The notes beneath the pieces were generated by a model. It worked only from the letters and a program-made list of their open reading frames with translations. It made no database searches and was not told the origin of the DNA. 64,000 nt of DNA. It comes from Davidsoniella eucalypti (Eukaryota; Ascomycota; Sordariomycetes; Microascales; Ceratocystidaceae). Location: NCBI GenBank assembly GCA_004009845.1, contig RMBW01000102.1, positions 1 through 64,000 on the forward strand, written 5' to 3'. This document shows, in pieces, positions 33,819 to 45,984 of this stretch (the stretch's first letter is position 1; the number at the start of each line of letters is the position of its first letter). Both the position numbers and the translations under genes were made by a program.

Positions 33819-34905
33819 CTACGGACGAAAACCAGGATATAATGACAGCGTGTAGGTCTAGATAAGTCGAAAAGGAGAATATGGAGCGAGTCGACGTTGT
33901 CAAGATACAGATATGACGTTGCCGAGCTATAGAGAAGGAAAGCACGCTTCTTTCGTAAAGTGTAAATTGTAAAGTGGTTTCTTTGCTAGGCAAGGTAAGA
34001 GCTTCAATGGGCCTTTGACCCACATTTTAAATCTATATAGAATTGCTTTGTAATTTGTGATGATTAACATAGTTGTTAATATAACATAGTTTGAAAACGA
34101 AACGTTAACGCTCACCTTGAGCTATCACAAACTTGGTCTCGATTGACGGGCTGAGAATTATTGATATTGATCTCGGGTGTCAATATTGACTTGAGAACTT
34201 CTTGGGTCACTTAAAATTGGGAAAACGCTACTATATAAACCTTGTATCATTGATCTTATAATGGTACTAGCCATATATATTAAACTCCAACAATATATGT
34301 AAATGTGTAATAATAATAAATTAAAAAATGACAACTAACTACATGATTACACGTTGTTTTACAACTATTAAGTAAACTGGGTTATGAAGTTTCCTACAGT
34401 GGTCTTTTCACTTTTTGATTCTACTTTACCAGAAACGGGGAAGAATCAACAAGGGCGTGAGAACCAGGACTGTCCACCCAGCCACACAGCTATGTTAAAG
34501 TACATTAGTAAGAGCTGACCCTCTGTGCATATTCTATCCGTATCTGTTTATGACTCGTCTACATAGTGAATAGTAAGCCAATACATAAAGAAAAGTAACG
34601 AGTAATGTTGGTAATTCTCTTTTATGTACATTAGAACTACCACCTTGGCCCATTGCACATACATGTACTTCGAATACTTCGAATATTGGACAATATGAAC
34701 ACAGCCTCGCACTCTACTGACTCCTCCCACATATTCTGCATTCTTTCGATTTCTCTAATATTTCTCTAATATTTGATAATAGTTTCTAACTGTACATCCC
34801 ATGTCCGTGATATTGGGAACTCTTTCTCTCCTCCTTTGCTATTTTTTCACACCTCCCACTATCGCTTGAGCAACTGTCGTCACGGCGTCTCTACGGTCTC
34901 CAGGA
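33819..34905. other. Intergenic, AT-rich
   Basis: About 1.1 kb of AT-rich sequence between the membrane-protein gene and the phosphorylase relic. No coding region or RNA gene was recognised. The right end could include a vanished 5' exon of the relic, but nothing readable remains. Confidence 0.4.
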
Positions 34906-35187
34906 AAAGACGGCTACAATATTGGCTGGATCTGTGCCTTACCTCTGGAACTATCTGCCGCAAGGCTTACTTATTCTTGATGAAGAGTTCGAACATCCCG
35001 GAGACTAGATCTTGGCAAGTTCTGATACCTATAATTATGGGCGTATTGGAGAACATAATGTTGGCATAACTTGCCTAGCATCAGTTGGCCAAACCCAAGC
35101 GGCCGTAGCTGCCATTAGCATGGCACACGACTTTCCTACATTTATATGATTTGTACTTTCGGTGGGAATTGGCTGTGGAACATACCT
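34906..35187 (+). pseudogene. Relic of a phosphorylase-superfamily (PNP_UDP) domain
   Basis: Translation from 34909 gives DGYNIGWICALPLELSAARL, the characteristic N-terminal block of the nucleoside-phosphorylase domain found at the front of many fungal NLR-like proteins. The reading then shifts by +1 near 34970-34976 and continues LDEEFEHPGD, stop (TAG 35006-35008), ILASSDTYNYGRIGEHNVG, ITCLASVGQTQAAVAAISMA, HDFPTFI, stop (TGA 35147-35149), FVLSVGIGCGTYL. These segments line up with the family pattern of a TYxLGRIGEHNV block, then an alanine-rich helix, then a glycine-rich GIGGG loop. One frameshift and two stops show it is dead. The TGA sits where the family usually has Arg, so a CGA-to-TGA change is plausible. 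Nothing of the rest of the domain or of NACHT/repeat domains was found before the next gene. Confidence 0.8.
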
Positions 35188-35803
35188 TTTTTCCCCTGTC
35201 TATCTTTAATATGTATTGTGTATAGTTTTTCTATTCTCATTATAGAAGATATATTTGCGTATGTGGCTAAGTCAAGATTTAGTCTTCGGAGGTACACAAG
35301 TATTCAATGTGTACCAGTAACACTCGGTAGTTGAAATCTTGGTTCTATTATAGACGTAACTATAACAAGATTTTATTTTCTATCCCCGAGCTATCAAGAT
35401 AGTCAGATACCCAGTCTTTATATTCTACGATGAAAGCGGGATATAATTTTCGTGGCAAGTATCTTCCCCTTCCTCGAAAAAGACAATAAGCGCTTAAATC
35501 ACTGCAACTATCATGATCATGAGCCAATGGCAGTAGCTAATATACTAACCGCCGGAGGCCATGAATACTAATATAAGCGATATGAACACGTACATAAGCG
35601 CTTTGATTTGCACTTCATATGATATATAGCTGCATAGTTACATATATATGTACAGTCTATCCTCTTTTGCCATACTTACAAACCTCACTTCATAACATAT
35701 TCAAGACTACAGCACCTAGCCACTGATATTTCGTCACCCTATACATTTGCTTCTCTATTCTCTTATTCCAGTATCTTATATTCCCTCAACTTTATTTTTC
35801 AAT
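35188..35803. other. Spacer between relic and intact phosphorylase gene
   Basis: About 600 AT-rich bases with no readable coding sequence. It probably contains degraded remains of the relic and the promoter of the gene at 35804. Confidence 0.4.
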
Positions 35804-37463
35804 ATGGAACACAGAGACGATATCGATACCCTACGTTCTGTAGTTCCATACTTTGCCAATGTCATATCCAGAAGTAGTTCACAGACTTCCCAAGACCCCG
35901 TGGGCCATATGATAGCACGGTGTTATAACGAGCTTATCGATCTAGATGCCATATTTCAAGATAATCACTACGTCAGTGTGTCCTCGAAAACGACACAGCA
36001 AGTTGCCAATATACTTGATAGCCTAGAGTTGACCCTGGTATGTTAGATACACTCAATTTCATACAATATTATAAGTGAAGACGATTTCTAACACTCACGG
36101 TTACTAGAACAAGTCTCATGGAAAAGGGCAGATAGTCCTAAGATATCCAAAACTATCTATTCTAAGCCATGACTTTTTCTCGAGGAGCCATCCTCCGACT
36201 TCACTTAGTCTGACTAGCCGTTCAGAGGCCGACGATCTTTTCAGGAAGGCTAAACAGACATCTGACTACCGGGAGGACTTTTGTTTTATCCCATACCAAC
36301 TACCTAAACGCCACGAATTTGCTCGTCGGTTGCATTACTCGCTGAGACGAACTGTCAATGCCCTACAAGCCGCCTACAAGCCATCTATACCCGCGGCGAC
36401 GTACATGGAAACTCCGATCTCAAGATCAACCCATGCAGCGCCATCCAACAGTCTTGACGCAAATGTTGAGGTTTCCGCTCAAGACTTCAAAATCGGTCTT
36501 GTTTGCACACAGGATGTCGATGTCACCGCAATGCTCTGCTCTCTAGACAAATATTTCCAGCATGTCACCTTTAAGCCCAATTATGGCATCAAATCCACAG
36601 CGGCTACCTCGACGTCGAGATACCACTTTGGTGCCGTCGACGACTATCTCGTTGTCATCAGCCACGTGGGCAAGACGGGCCGGTCGGCTGTTGATATGGC
36701 TAGCGGCCAGCTACGCAGTGATTTTCCACAGATTGGACTGTGTATCAACGTTGGAACATGTGGTGGTGTGCCTCGCTACGCTGTGCCGAATATCAATCAA
36801 GGCAGCCATGGCGGTTACGAGGAGAAGATCGAGCACCATGGCCATAACGGCTTTCACACCCCAGAGAACATTTTCTTAGGTGATGTGGTTGTGGCCACGG
36901 ACATGGTTGACTACTCAGCTGGCAAATACGAAGACGCCGGTCTACGTGTTAGCCATGATCGTATCGCAGTAGATTCGCACATGCGTGGCATCATACACGC
37001 TCTATCCAGCCCATCGGCCCAACGATGCGTAGAGTACAATGTATCAGATCTGCAGCAAAATGCCTCCAGCATACTGGGTGTCTCGAACAAAGATGCAAAG
37101 CTGTACTTTGATAGCCCGAGCTTAGAAACAGATTGTCCAAAGATCACAGCTCAAGGGCGCCAATCATGGCGGATACGTCCGACGGCAGATGTTCGCAGAC
37201 CAATGAAAATACATGCGGGAACTCTAGGTTCTTCGAGTATCCGAATGGATAGCGGTATTCAACGAGACAAGCTCCATACGGAACTCAATGTCATTGGGTT
37301 TGAGCAGGAGGGACTGGGCATTATGCCTGTTGGATTTCCACATTGCGCCGTCATCAAGGGCGTCTCAAACTATGCGGATGGAGAAAACAACGAATGGGAA
37401 AAGTATGCGGCAGCGGCGGCGGCTGCTTATGCTAAGGAAATCATTCTTCAGTGGCGGGTCTAG
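35804..37463 (+). CDS. Phosphorylase-superfamily (PNP_UDP) protein with unknown N-terminal region
   Basis: Two exons, 35804-36037 and 36108-37463, with a 70-nt intron (GTATGT donor, TTCTAACAC branch region) give 529 residues. Residues 1 to about 200 are mostly helical and unrecognised. Residues 205-529 are a nucleoside-phosphorylase-like domain: FKIGLVCTQDVDV, LVVISHVGKTGRSAVDMASG, LCINVGTCGGVPR (290-301), IFLGDVVVATDMVDYSAGK, IHAGTLGSSS, VIGFEQEGLG (474-483) and the family C-terminus GVSNYADGENNEWEKYAAAA. Fungal versions usually read FEMEAAG and CDYAD at the last two blocks. Here the two glutamates are kept, Met is replaced by Gln, and the aspartate of CDY appears as Asn499. In fungal NLR-like proteins this domain precedes NACHT and repeats; here the protein ends after it. 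Substrate is unknown. A decayed relative lies 0.6 kb upstream. Confidence 0.88.
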
Positions 37464-37956
37464 CATCTAGGTGGACGTCATCGGCGGCTAAAATATGCAT
37501 TAGCTATTTTTACAAGCGGTTAAATTTTGTAGGCACCTGGATAGGGTACCTTGGTTTAAAGAAGATTATATTTCAATATATTTCAATAGTTCATTTATAG
37601 CATCTGTTTTATCATAGCTCTGTACGCCCCATGTCTGGATTTCTGTTGGGCACCCGACACCCCACATAACAAGAAAAGGAATGATGTATAGAGGGAATCA
37701 AGATAAAAACGAAAGCCGTAGTTTTTTTTTTTAATGGGATAATTCATGACGTCGTTCTATAGTTCTCAATAAACAAAGGGAAACAATAAGGATGTTGTAG
37801 TGGTTTAATACGGTACAAGTATCTCGATCACTTAGTTCGTCAGAACAGATTTCGAGAGGGCGAGAACAAGAAAAAAAAAAGAAAAAAAAAGAAGAAAGAT
37901 TGTTCAAGTCTCTGCGCTTTATATCTTCCTTATATGGTTGAAGTTTTTTTTTTTTT
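37464..37956. other. Short intergenic region between convergent genes
   Basis: About 490 bases between the phosphorylase gene and the LSM3 3' end. It contains A-rich tracts near 37870-37900 and a T run at 37944-37958 beside the LSM3 stop codon. Nothing else is seen. Confidence 0.45.
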
Positions 37957-38542
37957 TTACATTGGGATGTGTGGTGAGATTAAGACGACACTGTCGCCTC
38001 TGACAAATAGCATCTCGGCCTTGCGGCTTACGGTCTATTCAAGAAGTACCGGATTGTTAGTCTCTCGAGTCCTCGTTCCAAGGCAAGTTATTTGGTTGGT
38101 ACGTACCTTGAGCTCTTCTTCGTCCTCGTCTTCCTCCTCTAGGATATAGATTGTCTCTTCGACATCACCTAGAACCAAGTTGCAATGGCTGTCGTAGCCC
38201 TACCCAAAAAGTCGAGATGTTAGTCTATGATTTGTCCCTATCCTCGACCAGCATATTGTAGCCTTTTTTTTCTTTTTTTTTTTCTTTTCTAGAAACCTGC
38301 CATGTCCATTCTTGCATTGCAATTATATTCCATCGTCTCGTCTTGGCTCTGTGGCGGAATCTCGGTCGTTCAGAGCGTATCGATATAGGGCGGGGAAATG
38401 AAATCAAGGGAAGCGGTCGACTCACATAAAGCTTGCCCTTGAGCTCGCGGTCGCCACGAAGCTTCACAAAGACGACTTCATCAAGCAGCAGGCGCACTAG
38501 ATCGAGAGGTTCGGAGACATGGGTAGCTTCTTCGTCCGCCAT
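37957..38542 (-). CDS. LSM3: LSm3, U6 snRNA-associated Sm-like protein
   Basis: Three exons: 38542-38426, 38199-38107 and 38034-37957. Introns are 226 and 72 nt (GTGAGT and GTACGT donors). The product is 95 residues, the normal LSm3 size. Sm motif 1 spans exons 1-2 (DEVVFVKLRGDRELKGKLYG then YDSHCNLVLGDVEE), and the acidic EEEDEDEEEL segment leads to Sm motif 2, MLFVRGDSVVLISPHIPM. LSm3 is part of the Lsm2-8 ring that binds the U6 snRNA 3' end in splicing and of the Lsm1-7 ring in cytoplasmic mRNA decay. The second splicing factor gene, PRP19, lies 0.96 kb away on the same strand. The first intron is long for such a small gene. Confidence 0.95.
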
Positions 38543-39501
38543 CTAGAGAGTATCGCATTATGGGTTAGTCATGTTCCCATATTGTACGATCCCAATTGCC
38601 GTGCGAGTTTCATACCTTGAATAAGTAAAAGGTGGTTCGAGTTGTTGGTCTAGATAAAAGCACTGATACGTTTTGGGGCAAGGACAAAAACTCCAAGCAA
38701 ATAGAAAACAAAAATGCTAGCCTCGTGATATCTCAGTACAAAAAACCACAGCCTTGGGAGAGAACCTCCGTTTTGGGTCAATTTGTTGGCGAATTTACGG
38801 CAGAAAAACAGACAAAAGAAGCGCTAGCTAGATAAGAGCTCAAAAGCGGTGAAAGGCATGACTTAAGAAAAAGAGTGGAGTTCAAGGTATCCTGTTCTTG
38901 TGTTACATCAGACTCATCACATTTACCCTAAAGTGGCAAGAAGCTATACAACGTCATATGACAACTTATTCAAACTAATTATTTTATCTTGCTCAATTCT
39001 TCACTGGGTGTACATGGTAGAAAAACACAGTTGGCTCACTGAGTTAAACTTAATGCATACATGTATAAAATAAATAAATTTCTTGACAGCAGACAATGAT
39101 TCGCGCAACATAATAGTATATAGAAATAGACATGACGAGAAGAGAACAAAATAGTAAGCGTTTGATGAGAAGAAAAAAAAAATAGCCAGTGCAGGATAGA
39201 AATCAGGAAATTTGATACGAAAAGGAAAAGGTCTAAACAATTAACCGATTGCAAGCCAAGGCTGCACAGGTAATAGTCTAAAAACGTCTGGTTTTGTTTT
39301 TGGTAGATGGTACCAAAAAAAAAAAACTCACTTTTTGCGCGTGCTTCTACGCGCTGGCGTTGAACGGCGGGCTTCCTTGGAAGCAGCGGCGGGAGCAGAG
39401 CTCTCACCTTGTTCAGAATGCGACTCGCCCTGAGCGGTGGATGTCGAGCCTTCACCAGGCTGGGTATCGACGGCCATTTCATCGGACGAGCGCAGCGAAT
39501 C
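38543..39501. other. Intergenic region between LSM3 and PRP19
   Basis: About 960 bases, AT-rich with several A runs, containing the LSM3 promoter and the PRP19 3' region. A 67-codon open frame at 38632-38835 has no features of a gene. No RNA gene is evident. Confidence 0.45.
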
Positions 39502-41214
39502 CTACGCGCTAGCGCTGAGTACCGACAAGATGCCGTCTTTGCCCACCACGATGAGGCTCTGTGCCTCGGTGCCCCATTGCAGCGCAACACCGGGAACGGC
39601 AGAGCGCAGAGGCTCGCTCCACGACTTGGTGCTCTTGGCGTAGTGTTGCACTGAGATACCGTTAGTGCTGGAAATGGCTAGGAACTGGGCAGACGAGTCC
39701 CAAGCCAGTGCAGACACAATACCGCTAGTCTCGATGGTCTTGACCTTGGCAGCGTCACCCTCCTTGCGTAGATCGAAGATGGTCACGACAGTAGAGCCTG
39801 ATGTTGAAGCAGCAAACCAGAATCCGTTTTCAGAGAAGACAATGCAAGAAACAGGGCCACCAAGAGTGAAGACAGCGGCTTCTTCAAGGCTAGTGGTCAT
39901 GTAAAACTTGATCTCGCCGTTTTGCGAGCCGGTGGCTAGCAGATGGCCATCAGGATGGAAAGCGCAAGTCTTGATGGCTATAGATGGGTTTGGTTAGTTT
40001 TATTGTTACCAAAGTATAGACCAGAAATGTATTCAGCAACGACTTACCAGAGCTTGTATACGTCCGGGTAACAGCCAGCATGTCAACTAGGTCGTAAAGA
40101 ACAATGGCCTTATCCGAGCCAACTGAAGCCATGATAACCTTGGAGGGATGCAGCGCAAGATCCATAACGGGACCCATGTGCTCTTCGAAGGTATCTACAT
40201 CAGTAGCGCCATCGACGACCTTGACAACACCCTGGCCAGTACCAAAAACGATCTTCTTGTCGGCCCACATGCCAGCGGTGACAGACTCGCCAATGGGCAA
40301 CTGGCGCTCAACGGCATTTTTAGAAATCGAGTAGACTGCAGTGTCGCCGCTCAAACCACTGATGATAGCATAATCGCCGCTCACGGCAAGGGCAGAAGGG
40401 CGCACGACATTGACGTCAGTGGAGATGTTCTTGGTGAAATGGCTGATGATATCAGCGGTAGCCCATTCCGCGGGCACAGTGCGCTTTTTGCGGGTTTTGG
40501 ATAGACTATTCAAACAATGAAAAAGACGAGTCAGTAGTGAGAATCATTGCGGCACAGTATGATGTGCGCGGTTGGAAAGATATTGTATACGTACTGTGCG
40601 AGAGTAACATCGACCTTGGACTTGAGCTGCGAAGGCAGATCCGTTACAATATCAACGGCCATTCTATCAGAAACATCAGACTGCACCGGGCGAGAGATGG
40701 CCTGGACGGCAGCTAGAACCTCACGCGCCTCGTCCCGCTCGTCAGTCAAGCGCGCAATCACACGCACGGCGGCATCGTGTTGATAGAGAGCCGAAGCAAG
40801 TTCCTCGCGCGTCTTAGCGAGCAACTGGGTAAGTGTGTATGTCTCTAGAGCCATGGCATCCCATTCGTTCTGGAAGGTGGCGAGCAGGGCGGGGACGGAA
40901 GAAAGAGTTGGTGGGCGCGGGCGTACTGTTGGCGGGGTCTTGAGATCGATCAGATCATTGGTGGTGATTTCGGTATCCAGACCGGGCTCGCAACCGTGGT
41001 CTTCAATGTATTTTGTGATTATGCGCTTTTCGTAAACCAGGCCGGACTTGGTTGAAACGACGGGCTCTTGCGGCGCCTCGCCGGAAACTTTATATCATGT
41101 TAGTGGGGGTATCGGACAGGAAGGATAATGTAAGAGCGATCGGAGAGACTCTAGTCGATATAGCACTAGCATAGGATTGGAAAGGATGATAGCAAACGTA
41201 CTTGCGCACAGCAT
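39502..41214 (-). CDS. PRP19: Prp19, U-box E3 ubiquitin ligase of the spliceosomal NineTeen Complex
   Basis: Four exons: 41214-41202, 41087-40595, 40505-40048 and 39977-39502. Introns are 114, 89 and 70 nt. The product is 479 residues (yeast Prp19 has 503). The first exon carries only 13 bases; splicing yields MLCAISGEAPQEPVVSTKSG, the conserved Prp19 start, followed by the U-box (to about residue 70). The segment FQNEWDAMALETYTLTQLLA, then EELASALYQHDAAVRVIARL, is the tetramerising coiled-coil region. After SKTRKKRTVP, the WD40 propeller runs from about residue 200 to the end. Prp19 ubiquitinates spliceosome components, notably Prp3, and stabilises U5/U6 association during activation; it also acts in DNA repair. 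It is divergent from the OHCU decarboxylase gene, with starts about 790 bases apart. Confidence 0.96.
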
Positions 41215-42001
41215 TGTAACTGGAAGCGTGAAGATGTTGTTGGCTTCGATAATACTGCTAAGTGAAAACAAAGAGCGATAAGTCGTTCTCAAGCCGCAAA
41301 TGCGATATTCGGGCAAATCAAGCACGTTGATGAAGAAAGCAAGACTTTGTATGATTATTCGAAATTTCTCTTATGGGCAAAAAGAGGCAAAAGAAAGACA
41401 CAGAAATCGATGTTACATCTCAAGTTTGCAAAACCACCAAGAAAACAAAAACCCAGAAAAGCTCCCCAGTTGGGCTGAAATGATAGAAAGGTCGTGATGC
41501 AGCAAGGAAAAAAGAAAGTGCACAAGGCTGAAGGTCACGTGCAAGCCAAGCTCTGAGTTGCTCAGATACTTATGGACCTTTTACAATTGCCCGTGTAAGA
41601 GGACGAACGGTGACCTCCATCCGGCGCTATATCGACGACTTGAGGATAAAAACGCCGAGAAAACTGGCAGAAGGATGTCCTATTGTGTCTTTAATACACT
41701 TGACGCAAGTTGCGGGCTTTTTTTGTCTTAGAAAAAGGTCGTTTTGTCATTTGTTTCGCTTTTGTAAACGAACACAAGCGGCCTAGATCGTCGGAACTGG
41801 CCGATGCGTTGGCCTCCGATAAACAACGCTTCAAGTTGCCGAGATTCTAACCTTTAGCAGGCCAAAATAGATCAAAACCCGCTTGTTTTCCACTATCTTT
41901 GGGCTTCCACAGTCTAGAAATTAAGAAGAAGAAAAAAAGAAGATAACATCCAGTAACATATCAGGTTCTATGTGAGTTGGCCTACTACAACATCAATCAA
42001 T
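41215..42001. promoter_or_regulatory. Shared divergent promoter region of PRP19 and the OHCU decarboxylase gene
   Basis: About 790 bases separate two divergent start codons. A GGTCACGTGC palindromic E-box-like site lies near 41532-41541. A purine-rich tract precedes the right-hand start. Binding factors are not known. Confidence 0.4.
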
Positions 42002-42589
42002 ATGCCATCCCTCCCCCCCTCCGAGACCATCCCTACCTTGGCTGCTGCCGAGCAGACAGATATTCTCGATCTACTATTCGAGCCGTCTCCAGCACTTCAC
42101 GCTGTCATGCTGCCGACGCTGCAATCACGGCCCTTTCCATCTTATACCGCCCTCATCAGTGCCTGCCAGACAGCCATCAGCGCCCTTGTCGACGACAGGA
42201 AGCCGACCCTACACGCCATTCTAGGCTCCCACCCTCGGCTAGGCGCGGCCAAGGTCGACAGTGCGCAGTCAGCGGCGGAACAGGCGGCTTTGCAGCAGGG
42301 CGGCGCGGAGACGGCGGCGCGCTTAGCCCAGCTGAATCGCCAGTATGAAGAGTCGTTTCCTGGCCTGCGCTATGTGGTCTTTGTGAATGGGCGGGGGCGG
42401 CCAGAGATCATGCAGAATATGGAGGAACGCATTGCTAGGGCAGACTTTGCGGCAGAGGAGAAGGAAGCGATCCAGGTAAGAGAAGAGTCCGTCTTTCTTA
42501 CTAGGGGAATCAACTAATAGACTCTTCCTCTTTTTTAGGCCATGTGTGATATTGCCAATGATCGGGCAAAGAAGCTTTTGGCGGCTTAG
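42002..42589 (+). CDS. OHCU decarboxylase (UraD-like), urate catabolism
   Basis: Two exons, 42002-42475 and 42539-42589, with a 63-nt intron (GTAAGA donor), give 174 residues, the usual size. The start at 42002 is the first ATG in frame (MPSLPPSETIPTLAAAEQTD). Family blocks visible are the helical N-terminus ending LLFEPSPALHAVMLPTL, the active-site segment AILGSHPRLGAAK (His77, Pro, Arg), the QLNRQYEESFPGLRYVVFVN block, and GRGRPEIMQNMEERI. The short second exon supplies AMCDIANDRAKKLLAA. The enzyme converts 2-oxo-4-hydroxy-4-carboxy-5-ureidoimidazoline to S-allantoin, after urate oxidase and HIU hydrolase. Peroxisomal location is common in eukaryotes, but I see no SKL-type terminus. No other purine-degradation genes are nearby. 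Confidence 0.9.
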
Positions 42590-45500
42590 GAAAGGATCCG
42601 GGGAAAGGAAAGAATACTAGCGTTAGTAGTCGTTGCCGCTGGACCAAAAGTCCGGCTTCAAGGCCCTTGGGTTGGCTTTCAGATATCATGCAGATTACAA
42701 CGCAGGTCTCGGCCGGCTAGAGACAGGACTACATGCTAAAAGAAAGAGGCCGGAATACATATGTATTTGTATATGCTGTATAGCCATGTCATACATCTAT
42801 TGATATCACCGTTATATTACACTGTATCTGTATGTGTACACATACTGCGTCATATATGCCTGAAGTGCAGTCCTTATTGGAGCTAGCATTCTCGTCCTGT
42901 ATGTACAAAGACTAGGTACGAGTAAGCCGGCATGTCGTTTAACAAGGTCGTGAATCGATGCTGCATTTTTCCAATTCGATTTTATCAAGGTGGAAGTGGA
43001 GCTTAAATATGCCACATATGGTGTCAAGAACACCACCAACAAGTCTACCACTTTGTTTCTTTGTTCTTTTTCGATATCATGCACTTTCAGGACTACATGA
43101 TCACGATACGGTCGATGCCGGTCTCTGCGTTTTGCAAGTAATACAGTCCGTATATCTGACGCTCAGGTTGCATGAGGCCGTTCTCGCCATGCCAAGAGTA
43201 AAGGAAGAGGGAAAGAATCTCTCTTTTGCCATAGGGCCTTTGTTGTATGACGTTTTGGGGAGGTTTTGGGCCCGTTCCCTTTGTTCTTTTCTTTAATCCC
43301 GAGAAAATGGCGTCGACACAACCGCTCTACCAGTAATAACGAACGGGAACTGGCCTATATCTGGTCAGTGCACTGTATTCTCTCATGTCTCTCGTTGTTC
43401 GAATCCAATTCCCTTGGGCTTGGTAAGAGGCTCGAGTGTTCTCCTTTTTTTTCTGTTTATTTTCTAGAAAATCGATTTGTAAAACCCCAAAGTCTGTATC
43501 TTTCTCCAACGTGAGAACTGGAGGTGCTCGGAGAACAGCCAACAGAACCACTGGATGATACTGTGAGACTGTGTCTTGGAAGCCGCAGCAATATATGACC
43601 ATGTCGTCGCTTTATCGGGGTTAACTGGAAGAATAAAATCGGATTGGACCACCTGACCTCGTGCATCACATATATTTATTGATTTCTTTTTTTCCCCTGT
43701 CTTACGCTGAACGTCTGTGACGTATACCAACCGAAAAAAAACACATATTTTATGAAAAAGCTGCTCTTATTCCAATAGCAAGGCCAGATTGAAACGTCAA
43801 AGAGCGCATATTTCGTTCTTCCGGTCTAGACAACGCCCATATTTTGATACACCGAGTCTCGCCTGCTCTTGGACTAACCAGAGTAGAATGGCGTTCTTGG
43901 TGTTGTTGATTTCTCGGAGTAATCGGCATTGCCTTCTACAATGCGCAAAGTGTTCACGTCAACTCTAGCCACCTATTCCTTTATTTACTTCTCAGGACAA
44001 TGAGATTGTACTTGCTCGCGCTAAAGAGAGAACAATGGCCAGGAGCTCTTTAGCTCGTTTTTCTACCAACCAAGCCATTTGTTCGTCAGTCCCTTTGGCC
44101 ATGTTTTGTCGTGCTTCAGAAACGAGAGCCCGTGTCTAACGGCCGTGCCAACACAAGACCAAAGCGGCGGGCCTCGTCTTCAGGGTCTGGGTTGCTCTAA
44201 GTGCTGCAATGGAGATAATAGGACGCCGTATTTCTAGAACTCGTAGCAGTAGAGGAAACGGGCCGCTGATGAACGACTAGGAGATCGATGTTGGAATGTA
44301 GTCGAGCTCATGTTTGGCTAAAACAACGTTGACTCTTGCCTCTCTGACGTTGCAGGAACCTTTTTCCATTCTTACTGACTCGCTTTTTTCCTTCTCTTTT
44401 TCAAGGGGGCCCTTTTTTACTGGTCAGACTGTTTGTTTAATCACTTCTTTTTTGGAGAAAAGAAGGGCTGATGAACAGATGAGGAGAACGAAGTCGTAAC
44501 CGCTGTGGGATATTTTTCCTCTCTTCTTTCTTTTCTTTCCTCTTGGCCTATTCTCTTCTTTCTCTAGTCTGTCTGAATAGAGACGGGAAATTCAACAAAT
44601 CCCGAGATCCAGCGAAGACCAGAGGCGGACAGCGTCGAAAGAAAATAGTGATAGAATAGCGTCTTGCATGTTGCTTCTGTGGTTTTGTTTTCACGCTTAA
44701 GCAGCAAACCCCAAACATGATAGGCTTCTATGTATCATCCATGAGAGACTCCAGCTATAGCCGTAGCTATAGTATAGTAGGCTTCCTTTTGCACAGTAGT
44801 CTGCTATACTTATATATCTGCTGGCTGATATACAGATAAAAATAAACCACTACCCAAGACTTTGGAGACTTGTTTTGCGGCAAGCGAGATAACTTTTCCC
44901 TCTTCTCCTCACGGACACAGCAATGAAAATCACGCCAGATTTTGTTGCTGGGCTGAGCCGGGGGTTGGAAGAATTTCTCCTCTTTGCCCTCTGTATTTTA
45001 AAATGAGGCCTCGTGACTTGCTTTTTTTTTTTTTTTTTATATGCAAGACGCTATATAACAAAAATTCTCAACAAAAATTCAAGAGTAAACTCGAGAATCG
45101 TAATTCACGGAAAGATTGCTCTCCAAATAATCTACGCCGTACTCGTGTTTGTACAATAAAGAACTTGTCTTGAAAACGTAAAACCAACATGTTGATACAT
45201 AATATAAGCCACAGAAATAGAAACATCAAAGCTAAGAGGCTGTAAGTCTGGCCAATAAATGGCTTTTCTCTCCTCTATAACTTTCCGTCTGTTATTACCA
45301 ACTATTACTAAAACCATCGGTATTTCTTGGCCTTGCTCGGTCTCCAACACTCTAAGAGGAAAAGAATTAAAAAATAAAGGAATTTAATAAATAAAATTTT
45401 AAAAGCCTAAGCCCAGATCTAGTAGTCAGTCCAAGTGCCGGGAAATCAAAGCTTTTTCTTATTTCTTATTGAATGATACTAGCTGGTATCAAATCTTTCT

Positions 45501-45984
45501 TTTTTATCATACTAGTTCCCATGTCCCTAGTAACATCTTTACTTTGTTTTAGATAACTAATAGAAAAAGAATCGAATTTCTTGCCCAGCTTTTTTTTTTC
45601 TTCTGCTTCTTACTTATCTTTTTTTTCCGATTCTTTGGCCAGGACTTCATTTACACGACAGTATACCTGTCTTCTCGACTTTATATATTTTTTGTTTTTA
45701 GATCTGGTGGAAACGCTTCAAGATCACATCTTCTCATACAAGCAATACATTTTGTGCCGTTCTTATATTCTTAGTGGGCTCATCCCTGTTTGATATCCGG
45801 GAACAAGTTGATCCGAAGTCCAAAACTATCTGGTATTTACTTTGTTCGACTTGTGCTTCTTGTATTGGGCTCTATAGTGAGCTCGTCCTCGACGGACGCC
45901 TTCTACTCTTTTCCTTTTTCTTCTTCTTTTTTTCTTCTTTTTTTTCCGTGTAGTCTAGACTCCTTTTTACACGCTTCGGCGTTG
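42590..45984. other. Long intergenic region (3.4 kb)
   Basis: No supported gene. Open frames here are short, on both strands, and not protein-like. A long T run lies near 45020-45040. The right half is T-rich and should hold the promoter and leader of the next gene. One GTTCGAATCC string near 43397 was tested as a tRNA B-box and rejected because no T-stem or acceptor stem forms. Confidence 0.45.

Noticed and set aside
43380..43420. GTTCGAATCC string resembling a tRNA B-box
   Set aside because: The flanking bases cannot form a 5-bp T-stem, and no A-box or acceptor stem is present upstream.
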